From NCBI GenBank assembly GCA_013288885.1, contig JABDBA010000004.1:1-64000 (forward strand): a DNA stretch of 64,000 nucleotides, in the 5' to 3' direction. Position 1 is the stretch's first letter, and each line of letters begins with the position of its first letter. This document shows positions 33,427-42,254 of the stretch, piece after piece. This stretch comes from Gammaproteobacteria bacterium (GTDB lineage: Bacteria > Pseudomonadota > Gammaproteobacteria > JABDBA01). The notes beneath the pieces were generated by a model, which saw only the letters and a list, made by a program, of their open reading frames with translations, searched no databases and had not been told where the DNA came from. The translations under genes and the position numbers were made by a program.

Positions 33427-34083
33427 ATGAATATTAAAAAATATTTAACAATATCATGCGCACTGGTTTTTTTTATGTTAATCAGTATAACTGCTATTAG
33501 TCATGCAGATACGAAATCTCAAGGCAATGGCCTTAATCCTCAAATTTTAGATAAAGCTTTTAATATGTACTACTGCGCAAAAAAGGATAAATTAAACCCT
33601 ACTAATTATTTAACAATTATTGATTATAGTTTGCCATCGACGGCAAAAAGACTCTGGTTATTTCAGGTAGATAATAAAAAATTACTTTTAAATACTTGGG
33701 TTGCACATGGCATTAAATCGGGGGTTCTGTACTCGCAGTATTTTTCCAATGATCAGCAATCCCATCAAAGTAGTTTGGGGCTCTTTCAAACCGGAAATAT
33801 CTATGGAGGCCATCACGGCAACTCGCTTAGACTAAACGGTTTGTCACCAGGGTTAAATACTAATGCGGCTAGCCGTTCGGTTGTTGTTCATGGGGCGTGG
33901 TACGTGAGCCAAGACTTTATTAATAAATATGGCCGTCTTGGGCGCAGCTGGGGTTGCCCAGCAGTCGCAATGAATGTATCCCAAACCTATATTAATATTA
34001 TTAAAAATGGTTCACTCATATTTAGTTATTATCCAAATAAAGCACTGTTAAGTAGCCCACGTTACATAGGGTGCGATAAATAG
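33427..34083 (+). CDS. Secreted L,D-transpeptidase-like protein, second copy
   Basis: 218 residues with a signal peptide (about 1-27) and the same YkuD_2 catalytic core as the protein at 32117. His155 lies in VVVHGAWYVS and Cys177 in RSWGCPAV, with long identical blocks (LTIIDYSLPS, AKRLWLF, LLLNTWVAHGIKSG). A local duplication is the simplest origin; the N-terminal halves and the glycine/histidine-rich loop near residue 128 differ most. It lies 3 bases after the secreted unknown protein and 33 bases before purDM. Confidence 0.85.
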   Translation: MNIKKYLTISCALVFFMLISITAISHADTKSQGNGLNPQILDKAFNMYYCAKKDKLNPTNYLTIIDYSLPSTAKRLWLFQVDNKKLLLNTWVAHGIKSGVLYSQYFSNDQQSHQSSLGLFQTGNIYGGHHGNSLRLNGLSPGLNTNAASRSVVVHGAWYVSQDFINKYGRLGRSWGCPAVAMNVSQTYINIIKNGSLIFSYYPNKALLSSPRYIGCDK

Positions 34084-34116
34084 TAGGGTCGGGTCTTGAT
34101 ATGATCCGATAAAAAA

Positions 34117-36405
34117 ATGCAAATTCTTTTAATAGGTGCAGGTGGGCGTGAGCAAGCATTAGCTTGGAAAATTTTACAATCACCGCAATTGACCAAGTTA
34201 TATATAACGGCGCAGCAAGAGCAAATAAATTTTTTATTTGCAAAAAAACCGGTGCAAACCGTTGCTATTTCTGAAACTGATAGCGAAGCGTTGGTAGCTT
34301 TTGCGCGAACAAATGCCATTGATTTAGTTATTATTGGTCCCGAAAAACCCTTAGCAGTAGGAATAAGCGATGCACTTAGCAAAGCGGGCATTAGGGTGTT
34401 TGGTCCTAGCCAAGCTGCAGCAGAAATTGAAACGTCAAAGTCATTCGCTAAAAATTTTATGCAACGGCATCATATACCCACAGCGCGTTTTGCTGTTTTT
34501 AATAATTTTGCCAAAGCCACTCGTTATTTAGATGAAATTTCTTATCCGATTGTTATTAAAGCGTCGGGGCTTGCAGCAGGCAAGGGCGTATTTTTGCCAG
34601 AATCAATTGCCGAAGCAAAAAATATTTTGCAACAATTATTGCAAGAAAAAACTTTAGGCACAGCGGGCGCTGAAATTCTGATTGAAGAGCGCTTAAGCGG
34701 CCCAGAAGTTTCATTGCTGGCATTTTCTGATGGGGTAACAGTATTACCTATGTTACCTGCCAGAGATCACAAACGTTTATTCGATAATAATCAAGGCCCC
34801 AATACCGGTGGTATGGGGGCATTTGCCCCAGTACCTGAATGTGACACCCAGTGGATTGTAAAAACAACCAAAGAAATTTTGCAAGCAACGATTGATGGTT
34901 TGCGCGCTGAAGGAAGGCCCTTTGTCGGGGTGCTATATGCTGGGTTAATGCTAACCGAACGCGGCCCGCATGTGATAGAATTCAATGCACGTTTTGGTGA
35001 CCCTGAAACCCAAGTGCTGATGTGTTTGCTTGATAGTGATATCTTAACTATCGCAACAGCATGTGCAACTCAACGCTTGTCAGAAATTTCTATTCAGTGG
35101 AAAAAAGGCGCTGCGGTAGGCGTGGTGTTGGCAGCTAAAGGTTACCCAGATAAACCGGAACAAGGAAAATTAATCGCAGGGTTAGATTCCCTCGTCAACT
35201 GCCAAATATTCCCTGCTGGTATGCGCAGTGAAGATGGCAAGCATTACACAGCAGGCGGTCGTGTATTAAGTATAGTTTGCCATGATGAAAATCTAGCTGC
35301 TGCAATTAAAAATAGTTACAGTGCTGTAAAAAATATTTCTTTTGAAGGTATGCAATTTAGAACTGATATTGGAAAAAATACTATGACAAATGATCTTTAT
35401 GGCCAATCGGGCGTTAACATCGCCGCTGGCAATCAAACTGTAAAAATGATGACGCAAGCAGTACGATCAACTTATGGTGCAGAAGTATTAGCGGGTATCG
35501 GAGCATTTGGTGGCATGTATCATGCCGCTAAAATAAAAGAAATGCGCGATCCAGTATTGGTCGCTTCCACCGACGGCGTAGGTACTAAAGTGCATTTAGC
35601 AGTACAAGCAAATAGTTATCGTTCATTAGGGCATGATATTGTTAATCACTCAGTCAATGATATTTTAGTACAAGGCGCACGCCCGTTATTTTTCTTAGAC
35701 TATTTAGCCTGTAGTCATTTAGTACCAGAAACCATGGCAGAAATTGTGACCGGTATGTCAGAAGCTTGCCGCGCCGCTCATTGTGCATTATTAGGCGGCG
35801 AAACTGCAGAAATGCCTGGTGTCTATGCTGCTGGCATGTTAGATGTAGCAGGCACGATAGTGGGTATTGTTGAACGCGATCAGGCGTTACCTCGCAAAGA
35901 TTTAGCAGCAGGTGATTTATTAGTAGGCATTGCTTCTTCGGGTTCTCATACTAATGGTTATTCTTTATTACGCAAAATTTTTGCCGATGTTCCGCTCGAC
36001 AAAGTTTTCGATGAATTGCAAAAACCACTAGCCGAAGTTTTATTAGCACCGCATCGTAGTTATTTGCCGGTGTTGCAAGTGGCACTCGAACATGCGGATA
36101 AACCTGTTAAAGGTTTAGTTCATATAACGGGTGGTGGGTTTTTAGAAAATATTCCACGCGTGTTGCCCGACAATCTAGGCGCAGAAATTAAACTAAATAG
36201 TTGGCCGGTATCGCCACTTTTTCAATTGACCCAAAAACGCGGCCAAGTTCCTACGGAACAAATGTACACTGTATTTAATATGGGCATCGGTATGATCGTG
36301 ATAGTCGCACCGGAAAAATTAGCCCTATTACAAAAATTAATTGCAGAGCCGACATGGCAGATTGGTCAGTTAGTGAATGGTAAAAAAGAAGTGAAGTTGG
36401 TTTAA
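34117..36405 (+). CDS. purD: PurD-PurM fusion: GAR synthetase and AIR synthetase
   Basis: 762 residues in one frame. Residues 1 to about 420 are PurD, an ATP-grasp GAR synthetase (LLIGAGGREQALAWKI at the N-terminus, SGLAAGKGVF, LYAGLMLTERGPHVIEFNARFGDPETQ). From Met423 (MTNDLYGQSGVNIAAG) to the end is a complete PurM (ASTDGVGTKVHLA, GGETAEMPGVYAAGMLDVAGT, GSHTNGYSLLR). It carries out steps 2 and 5. An internal start at 35383 has no good Shine-Dalgarno, so a true fusion is likely. The order D-M followed by purN after five bases is that of the eukaryotic trifunctional GART protein. Confidence 0.93.
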   Translation: MQILLIGAGGREQALAWKILQSPQLTKLYITAQQEQINFLFAKKPVQTVAISETDSEALVAFARTNAIDLVIIGPEKPLAVGISDALSKAGIRVFGPSQAAAEIETSKSFAKNFMQRHHIPTARFAVFNNFAKATRYLDEISYPIVIKASGLAAGKGVFLPESIAEAKNILQQLLQEKTLGTAGAEILIEERLSGPEVSLLAFSDGVTVLPMLPARDHKRLFDNNQGPNTGGMGAFAPVPECDTQWIVKTTKEILQATIDGLRAEGRPFVGVLYAGLMLTERGPHVIEFNARFGDPETQVLMCLLDSDILTIATACATQRLSEISIQWKKGAAVGVVLAAKGYPDKPEQGKLIAGLDSLVNCQIFPAGMRSEDGKHYTAGGRVLSIVCHDENLAAAIKNSYSAVKNISFEGMQFRTDIGKNTMTNDLYGQSGVNIAAGNQTVKMMTQAVRSTYGAEVLAGIGAFGGMYHAAKIKEMRDPVLVASTDGVGTKVHLAVQANSYRSLGHDIVNHSVNDILVQGARPLFFLDYLACSHLVPETMAEIVTGMSEACRAAHCALLGGETAEMPGVYAAGMLDVAGTIVGIVERDQALPRKDLAAGDLLVGIASSGSHTNGYSLLRKIFADVPLDKVFDELQKPLAEVLLAPHRSYLPVLQVALEHADKPVKGLVHITGGGFLENIPRVLPDNLGAEIKLNSWPVSPLFQLTQKRGQVPTEQMYTVFNMGIGMIVIVAPEKLALLQKLIAEPTWQIGQLVNGKKEVKLV

Positions 36406-36410
36406 TATTC

Positions 36411-36986
36411 ATGACAAAAAAACTCGTGGTATTAATTTCAGGCAATGGTTCTAATCTACAAGCGATTTTAGACGCTTGTCAGAACGGCGAACTCAATTGC
36501 GAAGTAGTTGCTGTGGTCGCTAACAAAGCCAACGCTTATGGTTTAGAGCGCGCACGTAAATTTAATATTCCTACGATTATCAAAGTTCCATCCCCAGGTC
36601 AAAGCCGACAAGAATACGATAAAGAATTGGCGCAAGAAATTTTGGTTTTTCAACCGGATTGGATCATATTAGCGGGTTGGATGCGTTTATTATCAAATAC
36701 TTTTTTAAATTATTTCACTGATAAAATAATAAATTTGCATCCTGCATTACCAGGTATGTTTCCTGGCACACGTGCGATTGCCGAAGCTTTTGCGGCATTT
36801 CAACAAGGGGACATCGATCACACGGGTGTGATGGTACATTTCGTTCCGGACGAAGGCGTCGATACTGGGCCAGCAATCACCCAAGAAACCGTGCCGATTT
36901 ATGCCGATGATACGTTAGAAACATTGACTGCACGAGTGCACGAAATAGAACACCGTTTATTAATTATAACTTTAAAAGATTTGTAG
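36411..36986 (+). CDS. purN: GAR formyltransferase, folate-dependent
   Basis: 191 residues. It transfers the formyl group of 10-formyl-THF to GAR (step 3). It has LISGNGSNLQAILDA at the N-terminus, the catalytic Asn-His region INLHPALPGMFPG, and HTGVMVHFVPDEGVDTGP with the catalytic Asp. It starts five bases after purDM and ends ten bases before purH. In animals this domain is fused to the C-terminus of the same PurD-PurM pair. Confidence 0.95.
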   Translation: MTKKLVVLISGNGSNLQAILDACQNGELNCEVVAVVANKANAYGLERARKFNIPTIIKVPSPGQSRQEYDKELAQEILVFQPDWIILAGWMRLLSNTFLNYFTDKIINLHPALPGMFPGTRAIAEAFAAFQQGDIDHTGVMVHFVPDEGVDTGPAITQETVPIYADDTLETLTARVHEIEHRLLIITLKDL

Positions 36987-36996
36987 AGGAATTCAA

Positions 36997-38496
36997 ATGC
37001 CACGCGCACTATTATCAGTTTACGACAAAACGGGATTAATCGAATTAGCACAAGGGTTGCATAAATTAGGTTGGAGTTTACTGGCTTCTGGTAGCACGGC
37101 AAAAGCGTTAAGAGAAGCACAACTACCAGTAACGGAAGTAGCTGATTATACCGGTTCACCAGAAATGTTAGGCGGTCGCGTGAAAACTCTGCATCCGGCC
37201 ATTCATGCGGGTTTATTAGCGCGCGCGACTGATGCAGACAAACAGGAATTAGTAAAAAATAATTTAGATTATATTGATCTGGTGGCTGTAAATTTATATC
37301 CCTTCACACAAACGATTGCTGATAAAAAATCTACTTTGGAAGATGCCATTGAAAATATCGATATTGGCGGTGTTACATTAATTCGTGCTGCGGCAAAAAA
37401 TTATTCGCGCGTGTGGTTGTTAACTGATCCGAATAATTACTCTGAGGTGCTAAAAGCACTGCAACAAAAGAGTGATCAATCATCATTGCGTAAAACCATG
37501 GCGGCAAAAGCATTTGCGCTGAGCAGCCAATATGATTCTGCTATTAGTGCTTTTCTCGCAGAACAAGCAACAACACAATTGGATTTATATCCCATCCAAG
37601 AATTACGTTACGGTGAAAATCCCCATCAACAGGCGACGTTATATGGCTATCAACCCAATGCACAACCGTTAGGTGGAAAATTAATTCAAGGCAAGCCGTT
37701 ATCTTATAATAATCTGTTAGATTTAGACGCGGCTTGGAAAACCGTATTATTATTTAGTAAACCTACGGTATGTATCGTAAAACATTGCTCTCCTTGTGGG
37801 GTTGCAAGTGCTGCAACGACTGCACAAGCATTTCAAACGGCATTAGCTTGTGATGCTATTTCAGCATTTGGTGGCGTAATTGCTAGTAATCATACGATTG
37901 ATGAACAAACTGTACAGGCAATGGGAGATTTATTTGTTGAATCCATTGCAGCACCTGCATTCACCCCTAAAGCGATTGAATTATTAGCACAACGTAGTAA
38001 TTGTCGTTTATTAGAAATCACTCATAAAACAGTAGAACCCAAAATAGAATGGCGCTCAGTAAATGCGGGACTTTTGCGACAAGAAGTCGATCAAGGCGAC
38101 CCACTCAATACAGAATGGAAAGTGGTGACTAAACGTGCACCTACCGAGCAAGAATTAAAAACACTGCAATTTGCTTGGCGCGCGTGTCAAACCGTGCGTT
38201 CGAACGCGATTGTATTAGCACAGGGCGATGCCACCGTTGGTATTGGCGGTGGTCAACCTAATCGTGTGGATTGCGTGCGTTTTGCGGTAGAACGCGCCGG
38301 TGTAAAAGCCAACGGCTCAGTGATGGCTTCTGATGCGTTTTTCCCTTTTGCTGATTCCATCGAATTAGCACAAAAAGCCGGTATTACTGCCATCGTTCAA
38401 CCTGGCGGTTCACGCCGCGATAACGAAGCCATTGCTGCCGCTGATGCCGCTGGTATGGCTATGTTATTCACGGGCATACGGCATTTTAGGCATTGA
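36997..38496 (+). CDS. purH: Bifunctional AICAR transformylase / IMP cyclohydrolase
   Basis: 499 residues, slightly shorter than the usual ~525. The N-terminal MGS-like IMP cyclohydrolase domain (SVYDKTGL, LLASGSTAKAL, GRVKTLHPAIHAG) is followed by the AICAR transformylase domain with the Lys-His pair in VKHCSPCGVA and the C-terminal PGGSRRDNEAI. It completes IMP. It is the last gene of the cluster; purB, purA and guaBA are not in the window. GAGGAATT precedes the start. The inverted-repeat array of the next gene begins 15 bases after its stop. Confidence 0.97.
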   Translation: MPRALLSVYDKTGLIELAQGLHKLGWSLLASGSTAKALREAQLPVTEVADYTGSPEMLGGRVKTLHPAIHAGLLARATDADKQELVKNNLDYIDLVAVNLYPFTQTIADKKSTLEDAIENIDIGGVTLIRAAAKNYSRVWLLTDPNNYSEVLKALQQKSDQSSLRKTMAAKAFALSSQYDSAISAFLAEQATTQLDLYPIQELRYGENPHQQATLYGYQPNAQPLGGKLIQGKPLSYNNLLDLDAAWKTVLLFSKPTVCIVKHCSPCGVASAATTAQAFQTALACDAISAFGGVIASNHTIDEQTVQAMGDLFVESIAAPAFTPKAIELLAQRSNCRLLEITHKTVEPKIEWRSVNAGLLRQEVDQGDPLNTEWKVVTKRAPTEQELKTLQFAWRACQTVRSNAIVLAQGDATVGIGGGQPNRVDCVRFAVERAGVKANGSVMASDAFFPFADSIELAQKAGITAIVQPGGSRRDNEAIAAADAAGMAMLFTGIRHFRH

Positions 38497-38510
38497 TTTA
38501 GGTTTATGGC

Positions 38511-38633
38511 TGTTTACTTCCCCAAATCCTTTGCCATAATTGGGGAAGTAAACAGAAATATTACTATTTACTTCCCCAAAATAATATTCTATACTAGTGC
38601 AGTAAATAGCTTTTTTGCCATTTACTGCACTAG
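38511..38633. repeat. Array of inverted repeats upstream of the second ATPase-nuclease gene
   Basis: A perfect 15-bp inverted repeat, TGTTTACTTCCCCAA (38511-38525) with its complement (38540-38554), is followed by a third half-copy TTTACTTCCCCAA (38567-38579). A perfect 14-bp inverted repeat follows, CTAGTGCAGTAAAT (38594-38607) with its complement (38620-38633). All share a TTTACT core. The array ends 16 bases before the start codon and fills the whole gap after purH. The layout parallels the array at 16981-17069, but the sequence is unrelated. Confidence 0.88.
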
Positions 38634-38649
38634 GTAATAGGAGGTAATT

Positions 38650-40083
38650 ATGCCGCAATTTGTAGGCAGAAAAAATGAATTAAAAACACTTCAGCGGTTT
38701 CTCAAAAAAAATACAGCCTCCCTGTTGGTTATGAGAGGGAGGAGAAGAATTGGAAAAAGCCGCCTCATTGAAGAATTTGCTAAGCCCTATCAGTTTTACT
38801 CCTTCATGGGAGTTGCACCCACAGAGAAAACTACTGCGCAATCACAGCGCGATGAATTTGCAAGTCAGCTTGGCAAGCATGGGTTACCTAAAGTAAGTGC
38901 TACCGATTGGAATGATTTATTCTGGTTGTTAGCTGATAAAGTAACAAAAGGTCGAGTTATTATATTGTTGGATGAGATTTCATGGATGGGGTCTAAAGAT
39001 GATAATTTTTTAGGAAAATTGAAAAATGCTTGGGATATACATTTTAAAAAGAACTCGCAATTAATTTTAATTCTCTGTGGGTCAGCTTCATCCTGGATAG
39101 AAAAAAATATTCTCAGTAGTGCAGGATTCGTAGGGCGTATTTCTTACACTTTAACACTCGGTGAATTACCGCTCAAAGATTGCCGTCAGTTTTGGGGCAG
39201 TAACGAGAAAAAAATATCGTCAATGGAGAAATTAAAAGTATTAGCTGTAACAGGCGGAATACCAAGGTATTTAGAAGAAATTGATCCGCGATTATGTGCT
39301 GAAGACAATATTAAAAACTTTTGTTTTACAGATGGAGCTTTACTGACGAATGAATTTAATAATATTTTCTCTAGTATATTTTTAAGAGATAGTGAGATTT
39401 ATAAAAAAATTGTCAACATTCTTGCCACAGGGAATAAAGAATTTCCTGATATTTGTGCTATGTTAGATGCACCACTCTCTGGGAGAGTGTTGGAATACCT
39501 CGAGGAGCTTGAGTTGGCTGGTTTTATCAAACGAGATTATACATGGCATGTGAAAACGGGAGATGATGCAAAATTAAGTAAATATCGATTGAGTGATAAC
39601 TATACGTGCTTCTATTTAAAATACATTGAGAAAAATTTATCAAAAATAAGCAGAAATAGTTTTGAGTTTAAATCCTTGGCTGCTTTACCGGGTTGGGATA
39701 GTATCATTGCATTACAATTTGAAAATCTAGTTCTTAACAATCGTTCCTATATATGGCAGGCTTTAAATATAAAGCCAGAAAATATAGTGTCTGAAAATCC
39801 ATTTTTCCAACATAAAACAACTAAACAAGCAGGTTGCCAAATTGATTATTTAATCCAGACACGTTTCGGTTCATTATATGCTTGTGAAATTAAATTTTCT
39901 AAAAATGCTATTACTACAAAAGTTATTGAAGAAATGATAAGGAAGATTGCGAAACTAAAATATCCTAAAGGAATATCTTGCAGAGCGGTTTTGATTCATG
40001 TTAACGGCGTCCAAAAGGACGTAATAGAAAGCAATTATTTTGCTGAAATCATCGATTTTAGTCGGGCTATTGATGGAGGTTGA
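38650..40083 (+). CDS. AAA ATPase with C-terminal nuclease-like domain, second copy
   Basis: 477 residues. FVGRKNE opens an archaeal-type ATPase with Walker A GRRRIGKS (30-37) and a proper Walker B IILLDEISWM. It continues with ILCGSASSWI, GGIPRYLEEI and a winged-helix-like middle (about 255-310). The C-terminal DUF234-type domain carries a PD-(D/E)XK-like pattern, CQIDYLI...CEIKFSKN. The N-terminal region (FYSFMGVAPTEKTTAQSQRDEF) is characteristic of this family. Architecture matches the protein at 15509, but identity looks low, so they are separate acquisitions or old paralogues. GGAGG sits close before ATG. It is a stand-alone gene between purH and a convergent operon. Confidence 0.87.
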   Translation: MPQFVGRKNELKTLQRFLKKNTASLLVMRGRRRIGKSRLIEEFAKPYQFYSFMGVAPTEKTTAQSQRDEFASQLGKHGLPKVSATDWNDLFWLLADKVTKGRVIILLDEISWMGSKDDNFLGKLKNAWDIHFKKNSQLILILCGSASSWIEKNILSSAGFVGRISYTLTLGELPLKDCRQFWGSNEKKISSMEKLKVLAVTGGIPRYLEEIDPRLCAEDNIKNFCFTDGALLTNEFNNIFSSIFLRDSEIYKKIVNILATGNKEFPDICAMLDAPLSGRVLEYLEELELAGFIKRDYTWHVKTGDDAKLSKYRLSDNYTCFYLKYIEKNLSKISRNSFEFKSLAALPGWDSIIALQFENLVLNNRSYIWQALNIKPENIVSENPFFQHKTTKQAGCQIDYLIQTRFGSLYACEIKFSKNAITTKVIEEMIRKIAKLKYPKGISCRAVLIHVNGVQKDVIESNYFAEIIDFSRAIDGG

Positions 40084-40106
40084 AATTAATACTGAAAAAT
40101 TCCAAA

Positions 40107-40787
40107 CTATTGAAGAACTGGTGATTTTATATCCCCCTTAAAAGCTAACGTCTTGAAGTCAAGGTATCGATTAGTTGTCATTACTATTAAATAAACAATA
40201 GGCGTCATCAAGAATGATATAATTATTTTAATGACAATAGCGCCAAATAAAATAGTAAATTTGTGACTGGAACTGTGAAAAACAATCATAACGAAAATGG
40301 TTGAATCTATTACCTGGCCGATATAAGTAGATAAATTACTTCTTAACCATAATTTTTTCCCCTGACACATATCTTTTACTTTTTGATACACAAAAATATC
40401 CATAATTTGTGAGACGGTAAATGCAAGTAGGCTTGCCATAACAACGGTGCCGTTAGTATTTAAAATTAAATTATATTCATCTTGTAACTGCCAAAACGCA
40501 GCGTGTGGTGTCACGATCGATAGTTGAATAAGCAAAGTAAATATTAGCTGACAGAATAAGCTAATCCAGATGGTTTGTCGCGCTGCTTGTTTGCCCCAAA
40601 GTTCGCAAATGCAATCTACAATAGGGTAGGTGAAAATAGAAAAAACTAAGGTAGAGAAAGGAAAATTAATACCCATATTCACTACTTTGGTGGCAGTGAT
40701 TACTGAACTGGTCAGTCCACAAATGGCTAACCCCGTTAATAAGAGGTAAGCTTTTGTGTCTTTTTGGATTAAAAAGTTTTGTTGCAT
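40107..40787 (-). CDS. yhhQ: Queuosine precursor transporter, VUT family
   Basis: 226 residues with about six membrane helices. It has the VUT/YhhQ features: polar residues in the first helix (ATKVVNMG), the FPIVD-like FTYPIVDCICELWGKQAARQTIW motif (about 50-72), and QVIDSTIFVMIVF. The family takes up queuine or preQ1 for tRNA modification. It is the last gene of a three-gene operon with the TauE-like permease and the phosphoribosyltransferase (5-6 base gaps), an association that may reflect base salvage. Confidence 0.88.
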   Translation of the reverse strand: MQQNFLIQKDTKAYLLLTGLAICGLTSSVITATKVVNMGINFPFSTLVFSIFTYPIVDCICELWGKQAARQTIWISLFCQLIFTLLIQLSIVTPHAAFWQLQDEYNLILNTNGTVVMASLLAFTVSQIMDIFVYQKVKDMCQGKKLWLRSNLSTYIGQVIDSTIFVMIVFHSSSHKFTILFGAIVIKIIISFLMTPIVYLIVMTTNRYLDFKTLAFKGDIKSPVLQ

Positions 40788-40792
40788 ATAAT

Positions 40793-41590
40793 TTAGGCTA
40801 ACATTTTAAGGCTGACAATGATTATACAGACAGCAAATACCCGTTGTAAAATGATTGTTGGCAATACGGTTGCAAATCTGACGCCTATAGGGGTGAATAA
40901 CATTGCTGTGGCAGAAATAGCCAACAGTGCTGGCCAATGCAAATAACCAATGGTATCGACCGTCAAAGGTATTTTAGACCAGCCAACCACGATATATGTA
41001 AATGCGCCACAGATAGCAACTGGCAAACTAATTAAAATAGAAGTTCCTATCGCATAACGCATTTTTATTTTGAGTGCGCATAAAAATGGTACCATAAAAA
41101 TGCCGCCACCCGATCCAATAATGCTGGCGATAAAACCGATCCCGAATCCTCCGGATGCTAGAGTAGATAACGGCAGATGATTAGTTGTTTCTTCGTTGGT
41201 GACGGAGGTTTTTTTAATTAACATATACACCGCAGTTAAAAGCAAGAAAATACCAAAAATAATTTGCAATAAATACCCTGATAAATAACTGGCAGTTAGT
41301 GCCCCCAGAAATGCACCTGCTAAGCTGAATACGATGGATTTATTGACACAATCCCATCGTATGTTCCCGTACTGATGATGTTTTATTATGGCAGTAATGG
41401 AGTTAATGGCAATGGCCGCCATAGAAGTTGCCAGAGCAATATGAATAGCATTATTTTGAGAAATACCATAATGTGGCAACAGTAAAGTTAACAAGGGTAC
41501 AGTTACGATGCCTGTTCCTACGCCTAGCATTCCTGATAGTAAGCCGCCGATGCTGCCGGCAATAAAACAAATTATAATAAATTCGATCAT
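40793..41590 (-). CDS. TauE/SafE-family permease
   Basis: 265 residues with about eight membrane helices and the duplicated glycine-rich motif of the family (GLLSGMLGVGTGIVTVPLL near 18-36; FIASIIGSGGGIFMVPFL near 155-172). Members export organosulfur compounds or sulfite, or move other anions; the substrate here is unknown. It is the middle gene of the phosphoribosyltransferase-permease-yhhQ operon. Confidence 0.87.
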   Translation of the reverse strand: MIEFIIICFIAGSIGGLLSGMLGVGTGIVTVPLLTLLLPHYGISQNNAIHIALATSMAAIAINSITAIIKHHQYGNIRWDCVNKSIVFSLAGAFLGALTASYLSGYLLQIIFGIFLLLTAVYMLIKKTSVTNEETTNHLPLSTLASGGFGIGFIASIIGSGGGIFMVPFLCALKIKMRYAIGTSILISLPVAICGAFTYIVVGWSKIPLTVDTIGYLHWPALLAISATAMLFTPIGVRFATVLPTIILQRVFAVCIIIVSLKMLA

Positions 41591-41596
41591 GTTTTC

Positions 41597-42205
41597 TTAG
41601 TCAAAAATAATCGGATATTGTGTAACAATAGCTTTTTCTTGTGGAGAAAGTGTTTGCTCCAGGCTTTTGATAACATACGCAAAACTGGCAATGCTGAGTG
41701 TTTGGATGTCTTTTTTAAGGAGATTTTCAATAGCCGTATTTTCCCGGTAGGCACTTATGATAGCATATTTCACAACGCCGCCTCGGCCACGTATTTTTTC
41801 TGCGGCATCAATGAGCGTATCACCCGTTGAAGTCATATCGTCGATTAGTACCACATTAGTTTTAATCTCGCCGTAAATATATTCTTGCGTACCATGTGTT
41901 AAAGGGGTTCGCCGTGTAACTATGTAATCTTTATTAAACAGAGTACTCATGGCACCTACGATAATCGGGCTCATAATAGAATCTACCGCGCCTAACATAT
42001 AATCAGTTTTAATATTTTCAGCTAGTACATAATATGTTTTAGCAATAAGTGATAGATAGCTATGATGAGAAAGAAAATTTCTGTGATTAAGATAAATATG
42101 GCTTTTTTTGCCGGATTGCAAAGTAAATGGTTGTTCTTTAATAAGAAGTGCTTTTGTTTTATAAATATTTGCGATATATTCAGACTTCAAGTTATCGAGG
42201 TTCAT
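41597..42205 (-). CDS. Orotate phosphoribosyltransferase-like protein
   Basis: 202 residues of the type I phosphoribosyltransferase fold. The PRPP-binding loop reads VVLIDDMTSTGDTL (about residues 119-132), with FTLQSGKKSHIYLNHR near the N-terminus as in PyrE. A flexible loop is suggested by RRTPLTHGTQEY. PyrE (OMP synthesis) is the closest assignment, but the divergence from housekeeping PyrE and the operon with two transporters leave room for another base substrate. It is the first gene of its operon, divergent from the TrmB-like regulator over a 49-base gap. Confidence 0.75.
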   Translation of the reverse strand: MNLDNLKSEYIANIYKTKALLIKEQPFTLQSGKKSHIYLNHRNFLSHHSYLSLIAKTYYVLAENIKTDYMLGAVDSIMSPIIVGAMSTLFNKDYIVTRRTPLTHGTQEYIYGEIKTNVVLIDDMTSTGDTLIDAAEKIRGRGGVVKYAIISAYRENTAIENLLKKDIQTLSIASFAYVIKSLEQTLSPQEKAIVTQYPIIFD

Positions 42206-42254
42206 GGCATGCTCCTATAAATAAGATAAATTTATAATATGCGAAAGAGTTAAA

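Noticed and set aside
34117-36405. purD and purM as two genes joined by an artefact
   Set aside because: The frame is open throughout and the linker is short and sensible. The internal ATG at 35383 lacks a convincing ribosome binding site, so a fusion is the simpler reading, although separate translation is not excluded.
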